DNA from: an uncultured Christensenellaceae bacterium
GTDB taxonomy: Bacteria > Bacillota > Clostridia > Christensenellales > Pumilibacteraceae
Length of the DNA: 64,000 nt
Reading direction: 5' to 3'
Assembly (NCBI GenBank): GCA_910588155.1
Contig: CAJUPB010000010.1
Span: 1 to 64,000, forward strand
Part shown: one piece after another, positions 29,627-37,424 of the stretch
How the letters are laid out: each line of letters begins with the position of its first letter
Numbering within the stretch: the first letter of the stretch is position 1
Notes under the pieces: generated by a model
The model's input: only the letters and a program-made list of their open reading frames with translations
Told to the model about the DNA's origin: nothing
The model's database searches: none
Program-made: the position numbers and the translations under genes

Positions 29627-32578
29627 ATGTTTGATTTTGAAATTGCATATGTTCTTTATAAGCTTTCTAGAATATTGTCAATATTTGAGAATGATGAAAA
29701 TCTTATAAATGAAGAGATTGTTGACGAAAAAAAAGATAAGAAATACCAATCAAAAGCTTATTATAAAGCGGCCGTAGCAATTGACGCATATGGTTCTTAT
29801 GTCTCTGATTTAAAATCACAAAACCGTTTGAATGAGATTGACGGAGTTGGTGATAAAATCAAGAAAATCATTATTGAAGTTATAGAAACGGGTATTTGTA
29901 AACAACTTAAAGATTTAGAGAATAAACATAAGATTAATGACTATTCATTGATACTCTCAGATCTTAATGAAAAAGTTGTTAAAAAGCTTTTTGATAACAA
30001 TATAACTTGCTTTGATGAGCTAGTTAGTTTCTTGAAATCTGATACCATTTCAAATAGTTTTAGTTTTAATGAAATTTTAAAACTCAATCAATTTGTATGT
30101 GATTTTGAAAAAGTAAAAGATAAGTATTTGTTTTCCTATGCGTATTGCCTTGGGCAGGAGTTGGTAAATTATATAAACAATGAAGATGCGATTGCACAAA
30201 TAGAATTAATGTGGCAAGATAAGGTTAGCGAAATTAGTGTTTTGTTATTAGAAAAATATGCCAATAAAGTTTGTAGGCTTATTCAAGATAATCCAAGATA
30301 TTATGACATAAGAAAAGAAGAAAATAGCATTCTGTGTTTGACTAAATTTGGTATTCCAATTAAAATTAAATTAGTTAAATCATTACATAATAAAAATGCT
30401 CATAAGCGTGTGCTTCGAGGTGACTTACATATGCATACTAATTGTAGTGATGGCAAGCACAGTATTAATGAAATGGTACAACACGCGAAAAAGTTGGGGC
30501 GAGAATACATCGGAATTACAGATCATACTCGGTCATTACATTTATTTGCAGGATATGGTCTTTCGGAGCTTGAGGCATATTATCAAGTTTGCAATATTCA
30601 TAAGTTGAAAAATGAAGGGATTAATGTACTTGCTGGAATTGAAGTAGAGATCTTAGAAGATGGGTCTTTAGAGTATTCGGATGAGATTTTAAGTCAATTT
30701 GATTATGTTATTGCGGCTATTCACACTTATTTAGATCAGCCATACCAAGAATTGTATAAAAGAATAGATAAAGCATTGAGCAACCCATATGTGAATATAT
30801 TTGCTCATCCGACCTCAAGATTATTGGGACGTATTGGGACTCTATTTTCTGAAAGGCAACCTTATTCAGTTCCTGTAGAAGAAATTATCACTATTTGTAA
30901 AAAACATAACATTATAGTTGAGTTTAATTGTTTTCCAGAGCGTTTTGATTTAGGTGTTGAGTATTTTAATCAAATTATTGACAACGATCTTATGATGTCG
31001 GTTGGAACTGATTCGCACTCAGTTGCTCATCTTACATGTCTAGAGTATGCAGAAATTGCAATCCAGACAGTGCCACAAATTGTTCCACATATTATTAATA
31101 CCTTAAGTTATGAAGACCTTTTAAAAGTTTTTTCAAATCAACGCAAAGAGCATAGTGCGATGATGAAAAACTTCATCCCGCATAACTTTAATTACTTTTT
31201 CAAAAATAATAGTAACATATTAAAAGGCTCAAATTGTGTTATTGGAATAGACTTAACTGGTAGTGAGCAAAAACCTAGTGGTTGGGCAGTTTTACATGGG
31301 AATTATGTCGAAACGGACATGATAAAAACGGATGATGATTTAATTAAGGCTAGTTTAAAATTTAATCCTGACATAATATCTATTGATGCTCCATTGTCAT
31401 ATCCTAATGGTCATTACTGTGCCATGGCTTTAGCCAAATCAACTTCTAAGAAAAAATTAATTGATGATTTAATGGATAATGATGGTGATATAACTAATGC
31501 AAAAGTTAAATTAGAAAAAGTGCTTCTTCCTCCATTTGTTGCCGGTGATTTTTCAGATGAATGTTATGCTAAGCTTGTTAGAGAATATGAGCAAATGCAT
31601 CAGTTATGTATTAAAAATGAATGCATTTGTAATACTTTTGATAAGGCAAGATCTTGTGAACACACATTGAGACCATTAGGAGGGGTTTATCCTAGTTTAG
31701 TACCTAACATGGTGAAATTAACAGCTAGGGGAATAACGCTTGCAGAAAAGTTTAGAAAATTAGGTGTTCAAGTTATCGAGAGTTATCCTGGTGCAGCACA
31801 AGATGTACTTCAAATTCCACGTAAGCAAAATGGCATAGGTCGGCTTATATATAGTTATGAAGCATTTGGATTTATAGGAGATTATACGAGTAAAGAAAAG
31901 ATAAAGCATGATGAGTTGGATGCAATTATGTCGGCGCTTGTCGGATATTTCTTTTTAGATGATAAATATGTATCTCTTGGAACACCGCAAGAAAATTATT
32001 TAATTGTACCTAATGTTATAGAAAAACCGCGAAATCCCAAAATCTTGGGTTTAACGGGATTCATTGGTTCTGGCAAGACGACTTTTTCTGAATACCTAAA
32101 GTTTAAGCATGGATTTAAAACACTAAGTTATAGTAGCATCATCTGTAAATTGTATCATTGTGATTACGATAGGGCAAAGCTTCAAATATTAGGAGCAGAA
32201 ATAGCTAAAGACCCTTTGCGCCAAAAGCAACTAACAGAAGAGCTTATTAATGAGATAGAAAAAAATCCCGATTATAATTATGTTATAGATGGCTTAAGAC
32301 ATCAGCTGGATTATGAGACACTAGAACAAAGATTTGGAAATCGGTTTACGCTTATATCTATTGAAACCCGGTTTAAGAATTCATTTAAAAGATATAATAC
32401 GCGTAAAAATGCGAATTTGTCTGAAAATGAATTCAAGACTATCTATAATGCTCCGTCTGAGAATGATATATATTTACTTAATTTTAATCCCAAAGTAATT
32501 CGTATCAATAATGACACAACATATAAAAAATTTTTTGCTAATATAGAAAGCTTATTAAAGGAGATATTATGCCAGTAA
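29627..32578 (+). CDS. Four-domain fusion: PolX-like HhH and inactive palm, PHP, DUF429, P-loop nucleotide kinase
   Basis: Protein of 983 aa (ATG 29627, AGAGG seven bases upstream). Residues 1-90 match the helix-hairpin-helix N-domain of PolX/pol beta (YYKAAVAIDAY, IDGVGDKIKKII). Residues 90-260 follow the PolX palm, but the catalytic GDxD reads SEIS (near 200), so polymerization is unlikely. Residues 264-500 are a PHP domain with apparently all metal ligands (DLHMHT, ITDHT, GIEVEI, AAIHT, FAHPT, GTDSHS). Residues 535-785 are DUF429, an RNase H-fold predicted nuclease (VIGIDLTGS, SIDAPL, ESYPGAA, HDELDAIMSAL). Residues 804-983 are a P-loop kinase (GFIGSGKTT, VIDGLRH) resembling dNMP or dephospho-CoA kinases. 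The whole architecture is new to me. It overlaps the PurZ-like start by ten bases. Confidence 0.8.
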   Translation: MFDFEIAYVLYKLSRILSIFENDENLINEEIVDEKKDKKYQSKAYYKAAVAIDAYGSYVSDLKSQNRLNEIDGVGDKIKKIIIEVIETGICKQLKDLENKHKINDYSLILSDLNEKVVKKLFDNNITCFDELVSFLKSDTISNSFSFNEILKLNQFVCDFEKVKDKYLFSYAYCLGQELVNYINNEDAIAQIELMWQDKVSEISVLLLEKYANKVCRLIQDNPRYYDIRKEENSILCLTKFGIPIKIKLVKSLHNKNAHKRVLRGDLHMHTNCSDGKHSINEMVQHAKKLGREYIGITDHTRSLHLFAGYGLSELEAYYQVCNIHKLKNEGINVLAGIEVEILEDGSLEYSDEILSQFDYVIAAIHTYLDQPYQELYKRIDKALSNPYVNIFAHPTSRLLGRIGTLFSERQPYSVPVEEIITICKKHNIIVEFNCFPERFDLGVEYFNQIIDNDLMMSVGTDSHSVAHLTCLEYAEIAIQTVPQIVPHIINTLSYEDLLKVFSNQRKEHSAMMKNFIPHNFNYFFKNNSNILKGSNCVIGIDLTGSEQKPSGWAVLHGNYVETDMIKTDDDLIKASLKFNPDIISIDAPLSYPNGHYCAMALAKSTSKKKLIDDLMDNDGDITNAKVKLEKVLLPPFVAGDFSDECYAKLVREYEQMHQLCIKNECICNTFDKARSCEHTLRPLGGVYPSLVPNMVKLTARGITLAEKFRKLGVQVIESYPGAAQDVLQIPRKQNGIGRLIYSYEAFGFIGDYTSKEKIKHDELDAIMSALVGYFFLDDKYVSLGTPQENYLIVPNVIEKPRNPKILGLTGFIGSGKTTFSEYLKFKHGFKTLSYSSIICKLYHCDYDRAKLQILGAEIAKDPLRQKQLTEELINEIEKNPDYNYVIDGLRHQLDYETLEQRFGNRFTLISIETRFKNSFKRYNTRKNANLSENEFKTIYNAPSENDIYLLNFNPKVIRINNDTTYKKFFANIESLLKEILCQ

Positions 32579-33564
32579 CCATAGTATTTGGCGGGCAATT
32601 TGGCTCAGAAGGGAAAGGGAAGGTAGCACATTTTTTTACTATTAAAGAAAATGCTAAGTATTGTGTTCGCGTTGGCGGACCGAATTCGGGTCACACAGTT
32701 TATCGAGATGGCAATCCCTTAATCTTTCGGATTTTACCAACAGGTGTAATAGAAAAGAATACTGTAGCTATTTTACCAGCAGGATCATATATTGATCTTT
32801 CTATATTAAAACATGAGATATCAATTTCTGGAATAAACAGAGATAGGCTTCTAATTGACGAGAATGCTGTTGTGATTTCTGAGCAAATGAAAAGGGCAGA
32901 AATTGACTCTTGTTTGCGCGAACTAATTGGGTCAACAGAAAGTGGTACAGGAAATGCGGTTGTTCAACGTATATTGCGTAACGATATTGGAATTTTAGCT
33001 AAAAACTGTTTGGATTTAAAGTCATATATTTGTGATACAAAGAGAGTAATGCGCGAGGCTTGTAATAATAATGAAAAAATTATTATTGAAGGAACTCAAG
33101 GTTTTGGATTATCATTACTGCATGCAAAGGATTTTCCATATGTTACCAGTCGTGATACTTCGGCAGCTGCATTTTTAGCTGAAACTGGATTGAGTCCATT
33201 TGATGTTAAGAATATAGTTATGGTTATTCGTGCGTTTCCAATACGCGTTTCTGGTAAATCAGGACATCTTCCAAATGAAATAGATTGGAATATTATTCGG
33301 GAAGAGGCCGGGTATGATTACGATATGACCGAATACACATCATGCACTAAACGTGTTCGGCGTGTTGCACGGTTTGATTCTGAAATAGTAAAAAGTAGTA
33401 TTATATCGAATAATCCTAATATAATTGTTCTTAATCATTTAGATTATGTTAAAGAGTCAATTAGAAATACATTTATTTCTCAACTTGAGAATCAAATTTC
33501 ACAAAAAATAAATTTTGTGGGAATTGATCCTATTTCTTTAAAAAACAAAGAGGAATTTCTATAG
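32569..33564 (+). CDS. PurZ-like adenylosuccinate synthetase paralogue
   Basis: Protein of 331 aa, about 100 shorter than bacterial PurA. The GTP/active-site loop reads GQFGSEGKGK, so the catalytic Asp of PurA (GDEGKGK) is Ser. This is the hallmark I recall for phage PurZ, which acts on dGMP to make the precursor of 2-aminoadenine (Z) nucleotides. Further resemblance to vibriophage PurZ, from memory, is in EGTQGFGLSLL, YVTSRDTSAAAFLA, FPIRVSGKSGHLP and TKRVRRVARFD. The conserved GHT is retained. A genome of this type should have a housekeeping purA elsewhere. The substrate is inferred, not shown; an archaeal-type short PurA is the alternative. Confidence 0.8.
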   Translation: MPVTIVFGGQFGSEGKGKVAHFFTIKENAKYCVRVGGPNSGHTVYRDGNPLIFRILPTGVIEKNTVAILPAGSYIDLSILKHEISISGINRDRLLIDENAVVISEQMKRAEIDSCLRELIGSTESGTGNAVVQRILRNDIGILAKNCLDLKSYICDTKRVMREACNNNEKIIIEGTQGFGLSLLHAKDFPYVTSRDTSAAAFLAETGLSPFDVKNIVMVIRAFPIRVSGKSGHLPNEIDWNIIREEAGYDYDMTEYTSCTKRVRRVARFDSEIVKSSIISNNPNIIVLNHLDYVKESIRNTFISQLENQISQKINFVGIDPISLKNKEEFL

Positions 33565-33574
33565 GGAGTTGATG

Positions 33575-34990
33575 ATGAAAATCACAGATGAAATCAAACA
33601 AGTATTAGACCTTCCATGCAATGAATTTCTCACTAATGATGCTGAAGTTAAGTATAACAAATTTAAAAACATTGATCCGTTTCCTGATATTGAGAACGCG
33701 TTGTTAAATGGTAATGATGTTGCAAAGTATGTACTCGCTACGGGGCTTTTAGATCCATTTAAACCTGATCAATTATCGGGGGTTACATATACTGCAAGAT
33801 TTTCTGGCGAATTGTATTATTGGACATCAAAAGGTGAACCGGTCCATCAGACAGTTGAGGAAGGGAAAGAACATAGAATCCCACCTAATTCTATAACTTA
33901 TTTAGAAATAGATACATGTTTTAGAGTGCCAAATTATATGGCTTTGCGGTTTAATTTGCGAGTTAAAAATGTATATAAGGGGCTATTACTTGGAACCGGA
34001 CCTATTATTGATTCGGGTTTTGTTGGGCGAATTTTTATTCCTCTTCATAATTTGACATGTAATTATTATATAATTAAAAAAGGCGCTAAACTTATTGAAA
34101 TTGAGTTTACCAAGCTTAGTAAGAATATTAACGTTCAACAGGTGACTCCCGATTTACCAGATATATCAAAATGGGACTTCTCTAAAATTTCGACAATATC
34201 AAATAATATAATAGAGGAGCGCGATTTTGGGGCATATATAGATAAAGCTTTAGTTGATCCAGATTTTCATGTTCTTGATAATAAGATATATGTTAGTAGC
34301 GCTAATTTAATGTTAGAAGAAAATATCAAAAATGTGACTACTATTGTAGAGTCTAAATTAGAAGATCAAGCAGCATCTATTGAAGAACAGAATACTAAGA
34401 ATGCTAATTACGAAAAGCATATTAATGAAGTAATGCAAGAAAATATAGTTAGACAGAATCAAGATCTAGAAAAACATTTTAATGAGCAAAAAGCTCGTAT
34501 TGATGCTTCTGTTGATAAAAGTGAACAAAGAGAAAATTTCATTAAAACTTTTTCTATATTATCAATAGTTGCCATGCTATTTACTGCGATTACTATGGCT
34601 ATAACTGCGTTTAGTTATTTCTCTCAAAGTGCGGAAATAAAACTTGCTCATCAGAGCGTTGAACAATCAATTGAAATTAATGAACAAAGAATTCAGGACA
34701 TTTTAATAATAATCAATGCACTAGAAATTAGTGGGGAAATTCCTGAAGAATTAAGCGCAAAATATAATGATATGCTACAAGAAATTGAGACCGAAATAGA
34801 CCAACTTAAAGAACAGAGAAGTGAGAATACTAAATCTTATGTGATCATTTTGACTTTGTTTATTATTTTTATCCTATTTTCATTGCTCGCAATAGGATTA
34901 TCTATTTTCTTTTTTATATATACTCGTTCTAGGCTCAAATCTTTTGGAAATAGTAAAAATGGGAGTAAGAAAAGTGATGGATCGACTTGA
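33575..34990 (+). CDS. dCTP deaminase/dUTPase-fold protein with coiled coils and two transmembrane helices
   Basis: Protein of 471 aa (ATG 33575, AGGGAG six bases upstream). Residues 45-195 match the trimeric Dcd/dUTPase fold: LRFNLRVKNVYKGLLLGTGP, then IDSGFVGRIFIPLHN. The Asp of IDSG is kept, but the position of the Dcd catalytic Glu (LEFYN) is Pro (IPLHN), so deamination is doubtful and nucleotide binding is more likely. Residues 245-320 are coiled coil. Transmembrane helices lie at about 323-347 and 422-452, with another coiled coil between. A nucleotide-sensing head joined to a membrane effector is the natural reading. It overlaps the kinase gene by 14 bases. Confidence 0.75.
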   Translation: MKITDEIKQVLDLPCNEFLTNDAEVKYNKFKNIDPFPDIENALLNGNDVAKYVLATGLLDPFKPDQLSGVTYTARFSGELYYWTSKGEPVHQTVEEGKEHRIPPNSITYLEIDTCFRVPNYMALRFNLRVKNVYKGLLLGTGPIIDSGFVGRIFIPLHNLTCNYYIIKKGAKLIEIEFTKLSKNINVQQVTPDLPDISKWDFSKISTISNNIIEERDFGAYIDKALVDPDFHVLDNKIYVSSANLMLEENIKNVTTIVESKLEDQAASIEEQNTKNANYEKHINEVMQENIVRQNQDLEKHFNEQKARIDASVDKSEQRENFIKTFSILSIVAMLFTAITMAITAFSYFSQSAEIKLAHQSVEQSIEINEQRIQDILIIINALEISGEIPEELSAKYNDMLQEIETEIDQLKEQRSENTKSYVIILTLFIIFILFSLLAIGLSIFFFIYTRSRLKSFGNSKNGSKKSDGST

Positions 34991-35546
34991 AATTTGTGGT
35001 AATATTGCATCTGGTAAGACAACTCTCGCGAAAGCTTTTGAAAATCAACTTAAATACGATGTAGTATATGAAGATTTTACAAGCGTGAAGTGTTTAAGTG
35101 ATTTTTATGAGGATTTTAATAAGTATGCTTTTGAGACCGAAAGTATATTTACTTTGTTACATTATTATCAGTTAAAAAAGAAACGAAGTGGTTTTTTTGT
35201 AACGGATTTTTCTATAATTAATGATTATGCTTTTGCGCTTACAACGCTAACGAAAGCCGAGTTTGAAATATATGAAAAAACTTTTGATTATGTTTTGAAA
35301 TGTATTGGATATCCTCAAAGAGTTATTTATCTTGCATCTAATACAGATATTTTATTTAAACGTATAGGCGAAAGAGGACGCAAGAATGAACAGGGGATTT
35401 CGAAAATATATCTAGGACAAATTGAAAAGAATATAAATCTTGCATTAGAGAAGAAGTTTCCTAATACAAGAATAGTTTTATTAGATTCAGAAATGACTAC
35501 ATGTGATAACTATAATAAAAAATTCTTGATGAATTTATTGCAGTGA
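34977..35546 (+). CDS. Deoxynucleoside kinase (dAK/dGK type)
   Basis: Protein of 189 aa that would phosphorylate a deoxynucleoside to its monophosphate. The P-loop is CGNIASGKTTLAKAF, the catalytic Glu is in VYEDF, DFSIINDYAFA replaces the DRS region, and the lid arginines are in RIGERGRKNEQGISKIYL. It is slightly shorter than typical dNKs (200-220). ATG 34977 is used here; GTG 34974 has better spacing to GGGAG (34961-34965) and would add one residue. It is the last gene of the operon. It could supply dGMP for the PurZ-like enzyme. Confidence 0.85.
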   Translation: MDRLEICGNIASGKTTLAKAFENQLKYDVVYEDFTSVKCLSDFYEDFNKYAFETESIFTLLHYYQLKKKRSGFFVTDFSIINDYAFALTTLTKAEFEIYEKTFDYVLKCIGYPQRVIYLASNTDILFKRIGERGRKNEQGISKIYLGQIEKNINLALEKKFPNTRIVLLDSEMTTCDNYNKKFLMNLLQ

Positions 35547-35574
35547 AATGATTATAGTTGTACTGTATTATTTT

Positions 35575-35610
35575 AAGGCGAGTGGAGCCGAAAACTCAAC
35601 TCGCCTTTTT
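35575..35610 (+). terminator. Terminator of the nucleotide-metabolism operon
   Basis: AAGGCGAGTGGAG (35575-35587) pairs with CTCAACTCGCCTT (35595-35607) with one mismatch, ending in five T residues. Confidence 0.85.
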
Positions 35611-35695
35611 ATGCGCAAAAATTTTCAAATTCTTCTATAAAACAAAATAGCCCGAACATTCTTTTAACGGTAAAGAAGTTCAAGCTATTAAGACT

Positions 35696-35771
35696 TGGTG
35701 CGTCCGTCGGGGCTCGAACCCGAAACAACGGCGTCGGAGGCCGTTATTTTATCCAATTAGACTACGGGCGC
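35696..35771 (-). tRNA. tRNA-Arg(CCG)
   Basis: The minus-strand cloverleaf is 76 nt including encoded CCA. The anticodon stem ACGGC/GCCGT holds loop CTCCGAC, giving anticodon CCG, which reads CGG. The T-arm TCGGG-TTCGAGC-CCCGA is perfect. The acceptor stem has a C4-A69 mismatch (GCGCCCG with CGGACGC) and the D-stem a C12-A23 mismatch, so the gene is somewhat degenerate but probably functional. Its 3' end faces the AT-rich island, the usual orientation for integration next to a tRNA. Confidence 0.88.
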
Positions 35772-35851
35772 ATATAAAGCTATTTTATTTTATCCCAAAC
35801 AGTCGCAAAAGTCAACTGTTTGCGAATGAGGAATAAATAAGCGTATATTAC

Positions 35852-35880
35852 TTGTGAAAATGCGGCAATTGTGATATAAT
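35852..35880 (+). promoter_or_regulatory. Promoter of the hsd operon
   Basis: TTGTGA (35852-35857), 17 bp, TATAAT (35875-35880), 32 bp before the hsdM start. Confidence 0.7.
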
Positions 35881-35912
35881 GAAAAAGAAATAAATTTTGC
35901 GGAGCACGGATT

Positions 35913-37424
35913 ATGTCGGATAAAAATAATGCGAATATAGGCTTTGAAAAACAGATTTGGAATGCGGCTTGCGTCCTTTGGGGGCATATTCCCGCGGCGG
36001 AATATAGAAAGGTGATAGTCGGTCTGATTTTCTTGCGTTACATATCTTGTGCTTTTGAAAAACGCTATGAAGCCCTGAAAGCCGAGGGCGAGGGCTTCGA
36101 GGACGACCGCGACGCATACGAAGCCGAGAATGTATTTTTCGTACCGCAAGCTGCTCGTTGGGATACAATCGCAAATGCCGCGCATACTCCCGAAATAGGC
36201 AAGGTCATCGATAATGCTATGATTGCGATAGAGTCGGAAAATAAATCGCTTAAAAATGTTTTGCCAAAGAATTATGGCAACCCCGACCTCGATAAACGCG
36301 TGCTCGGCGAAGTCGTGGATTTGTTTACAAACAATATCCATATGGACGATACCGAAGAAAGCAAAGATTTGCTTGGGCGTACCTACGAATATTGTATTAT
36401 GAATTTCGCCGAGTACGAAGGCGTCAAGGGCGGCGAGTTCTACACGCCGTCGAGTATAGTAAAAACCATTGTCGAGATTTTAAAACCTTTCGGAAATTGT
36501 CGTGTATACGACCCTTGTTGCGGAAGCGGCGGTATGTTCGTGCAGTCCGCAAAATTCTTGAAGGAACATAGCGGCAATCGTTGGAGTATGTCAGTTTATG
36601 GACAGGAGTCCAACTCCGATACGTGGAAAATGGCAAAAATGAATATGGCAATCAGGGGCATAGACGCCGATTTCGGTGCTTATCACGCCGATACTTTTTT
36701 CAATGATTTGCACCCTGCGCTGAAAGCCGATTTTATTATGGCGAATCCGCCGTTTAATCTGTCCAATTGGGGCGGCGATAAACTGAAAGAGGATAAACGT
36801 TGGAAGTATGGTATTCCTCCTGCGGGGAATGCGAATTTCGCTTGGATACAGCATATGATTCACCATTTGCACGAAAGCCACGGAAAAATAGGTCTCGTGC
36901 TTGCCAACGGCGCTCTCTCTTCTCAAAGCGGCGGTGAAGGCGAAATTCGTAAGAATATTATAAATGCAGACTTGATAGAAGGAATTGTCGCCTTGCCGCC
37001 GCAGTTGTTTTACAGTGTGACAATCCCCGTGACTTTGTGGTTCATAACAAAAGGCAAAAAACAAAAGGGTAAAACGGTTTTCATAGACGCTCGTAAAATG
37101 GGCTATATGACCGACCGTAAACATCGTGATTTCACGGATAATGACATAAAGCAAATCGCAGACACTTTCGCGGCTTTCCAAAACGGCATTCTTGAAGACG
37201 TGAAAGGTTTTTGCGCCGTTAAGACTACGGCTGACATCGCCGAACAAGATTATATCCTTACGCCGGGCAGATATGTGGGCATAGAAGAGCAAGAAGAGGA
37301 CGCCGAACCGTTCGACGAGAAAATGAAACGCCTGACCTCCGAACTTTCGCAAATGTTCGATAAGTCCCGCAAACTCGAAGAAGAGATACGCAAAAATCTG
37401 GGAGCGATTGGGTATGAAATATAA
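35913..37424 (+). CDS. hsdM: Type I restriction-modification methyltransferase subunit
   Basis: N6-adenine DNA methyltransferase of 503 aa. An N-terminal helical HsdM_N region (1-150) precedes the catalytic domain. That domain has the SAM site DPCCGSGGMF, the catalytic NPPF motif in IMANPPFNLSNW, and GEFYTPSSIV ahead of them. ATG 35913 is preceded by GGAGCACG. It protects host DNA and forms M2S with HsdS. The gene overlaps hsdS by 11 bases. Base composition is close to the resident genes, unlike the AT-rich hsdS. Confidence 0.95.
   Translation: MSDKNNANIGFEKQIWNAACVLWGHIPAAEYRKVIVGLIFLRYISCAFEKRYEALKAEGEGFEDDRDAYEAENVFFVPQAARWDTIANAAHTPEIGKVIDNAMIAIESENKSLKNVLPKNYGNPDLDKRVLGEVVDLFTNNIHMDDTEESKDLLGRTYEYCIMNFAEYEGVKGGEFYTPSSIVKTIVEILKPFGNCRVYDPCCGSGGMFVQSAKFLKEHSGNRWSMSVYGQESNSDTWKMAKMNMAIRGIDADFGAYHADTFFNDLHPALKADFIMANPPFNLSNWGGDKLKEDKRWKYGIPPAGNANFAWIQHMIHHLHESHGKIGLVLANGALSSQSGGEGEIRKNIINADLIEGIVALPPQLFYSVTIPVTLWFITKGKKQKGKTVFIDARKMGYMTDRKHRDFTDNDIKQIADTFAAFQNGILEDVKGFCAVKTTADIAEQDYILTPGRYVGIEEQEEDAEPFDEKMKRLTSELSQMFDKSRKLEEEIRKNLGAIGYEI

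Noticed and set aside
29627..30420. Functional family X DNA polymerase
   Set aside because: The palm carboxylates of GDxD are replaced (SEIS), although the HhH domain and PHP domain are recognisable.
32569..33564. Housekeeping adenylosuccinate synthetase
   Set aside because: It is about 100 residues short, has Ser for the catalytic Asp, and sits in a foreign operon; PurZ-like is the better reading.
35600..35771. Attachment site repeat of the tRNA 3' end
   Set aside because: I did not find a second copy of the tRNA 3' sequence at the other side of the AT-rich operon, so island insertion at the tRNA remains inference.
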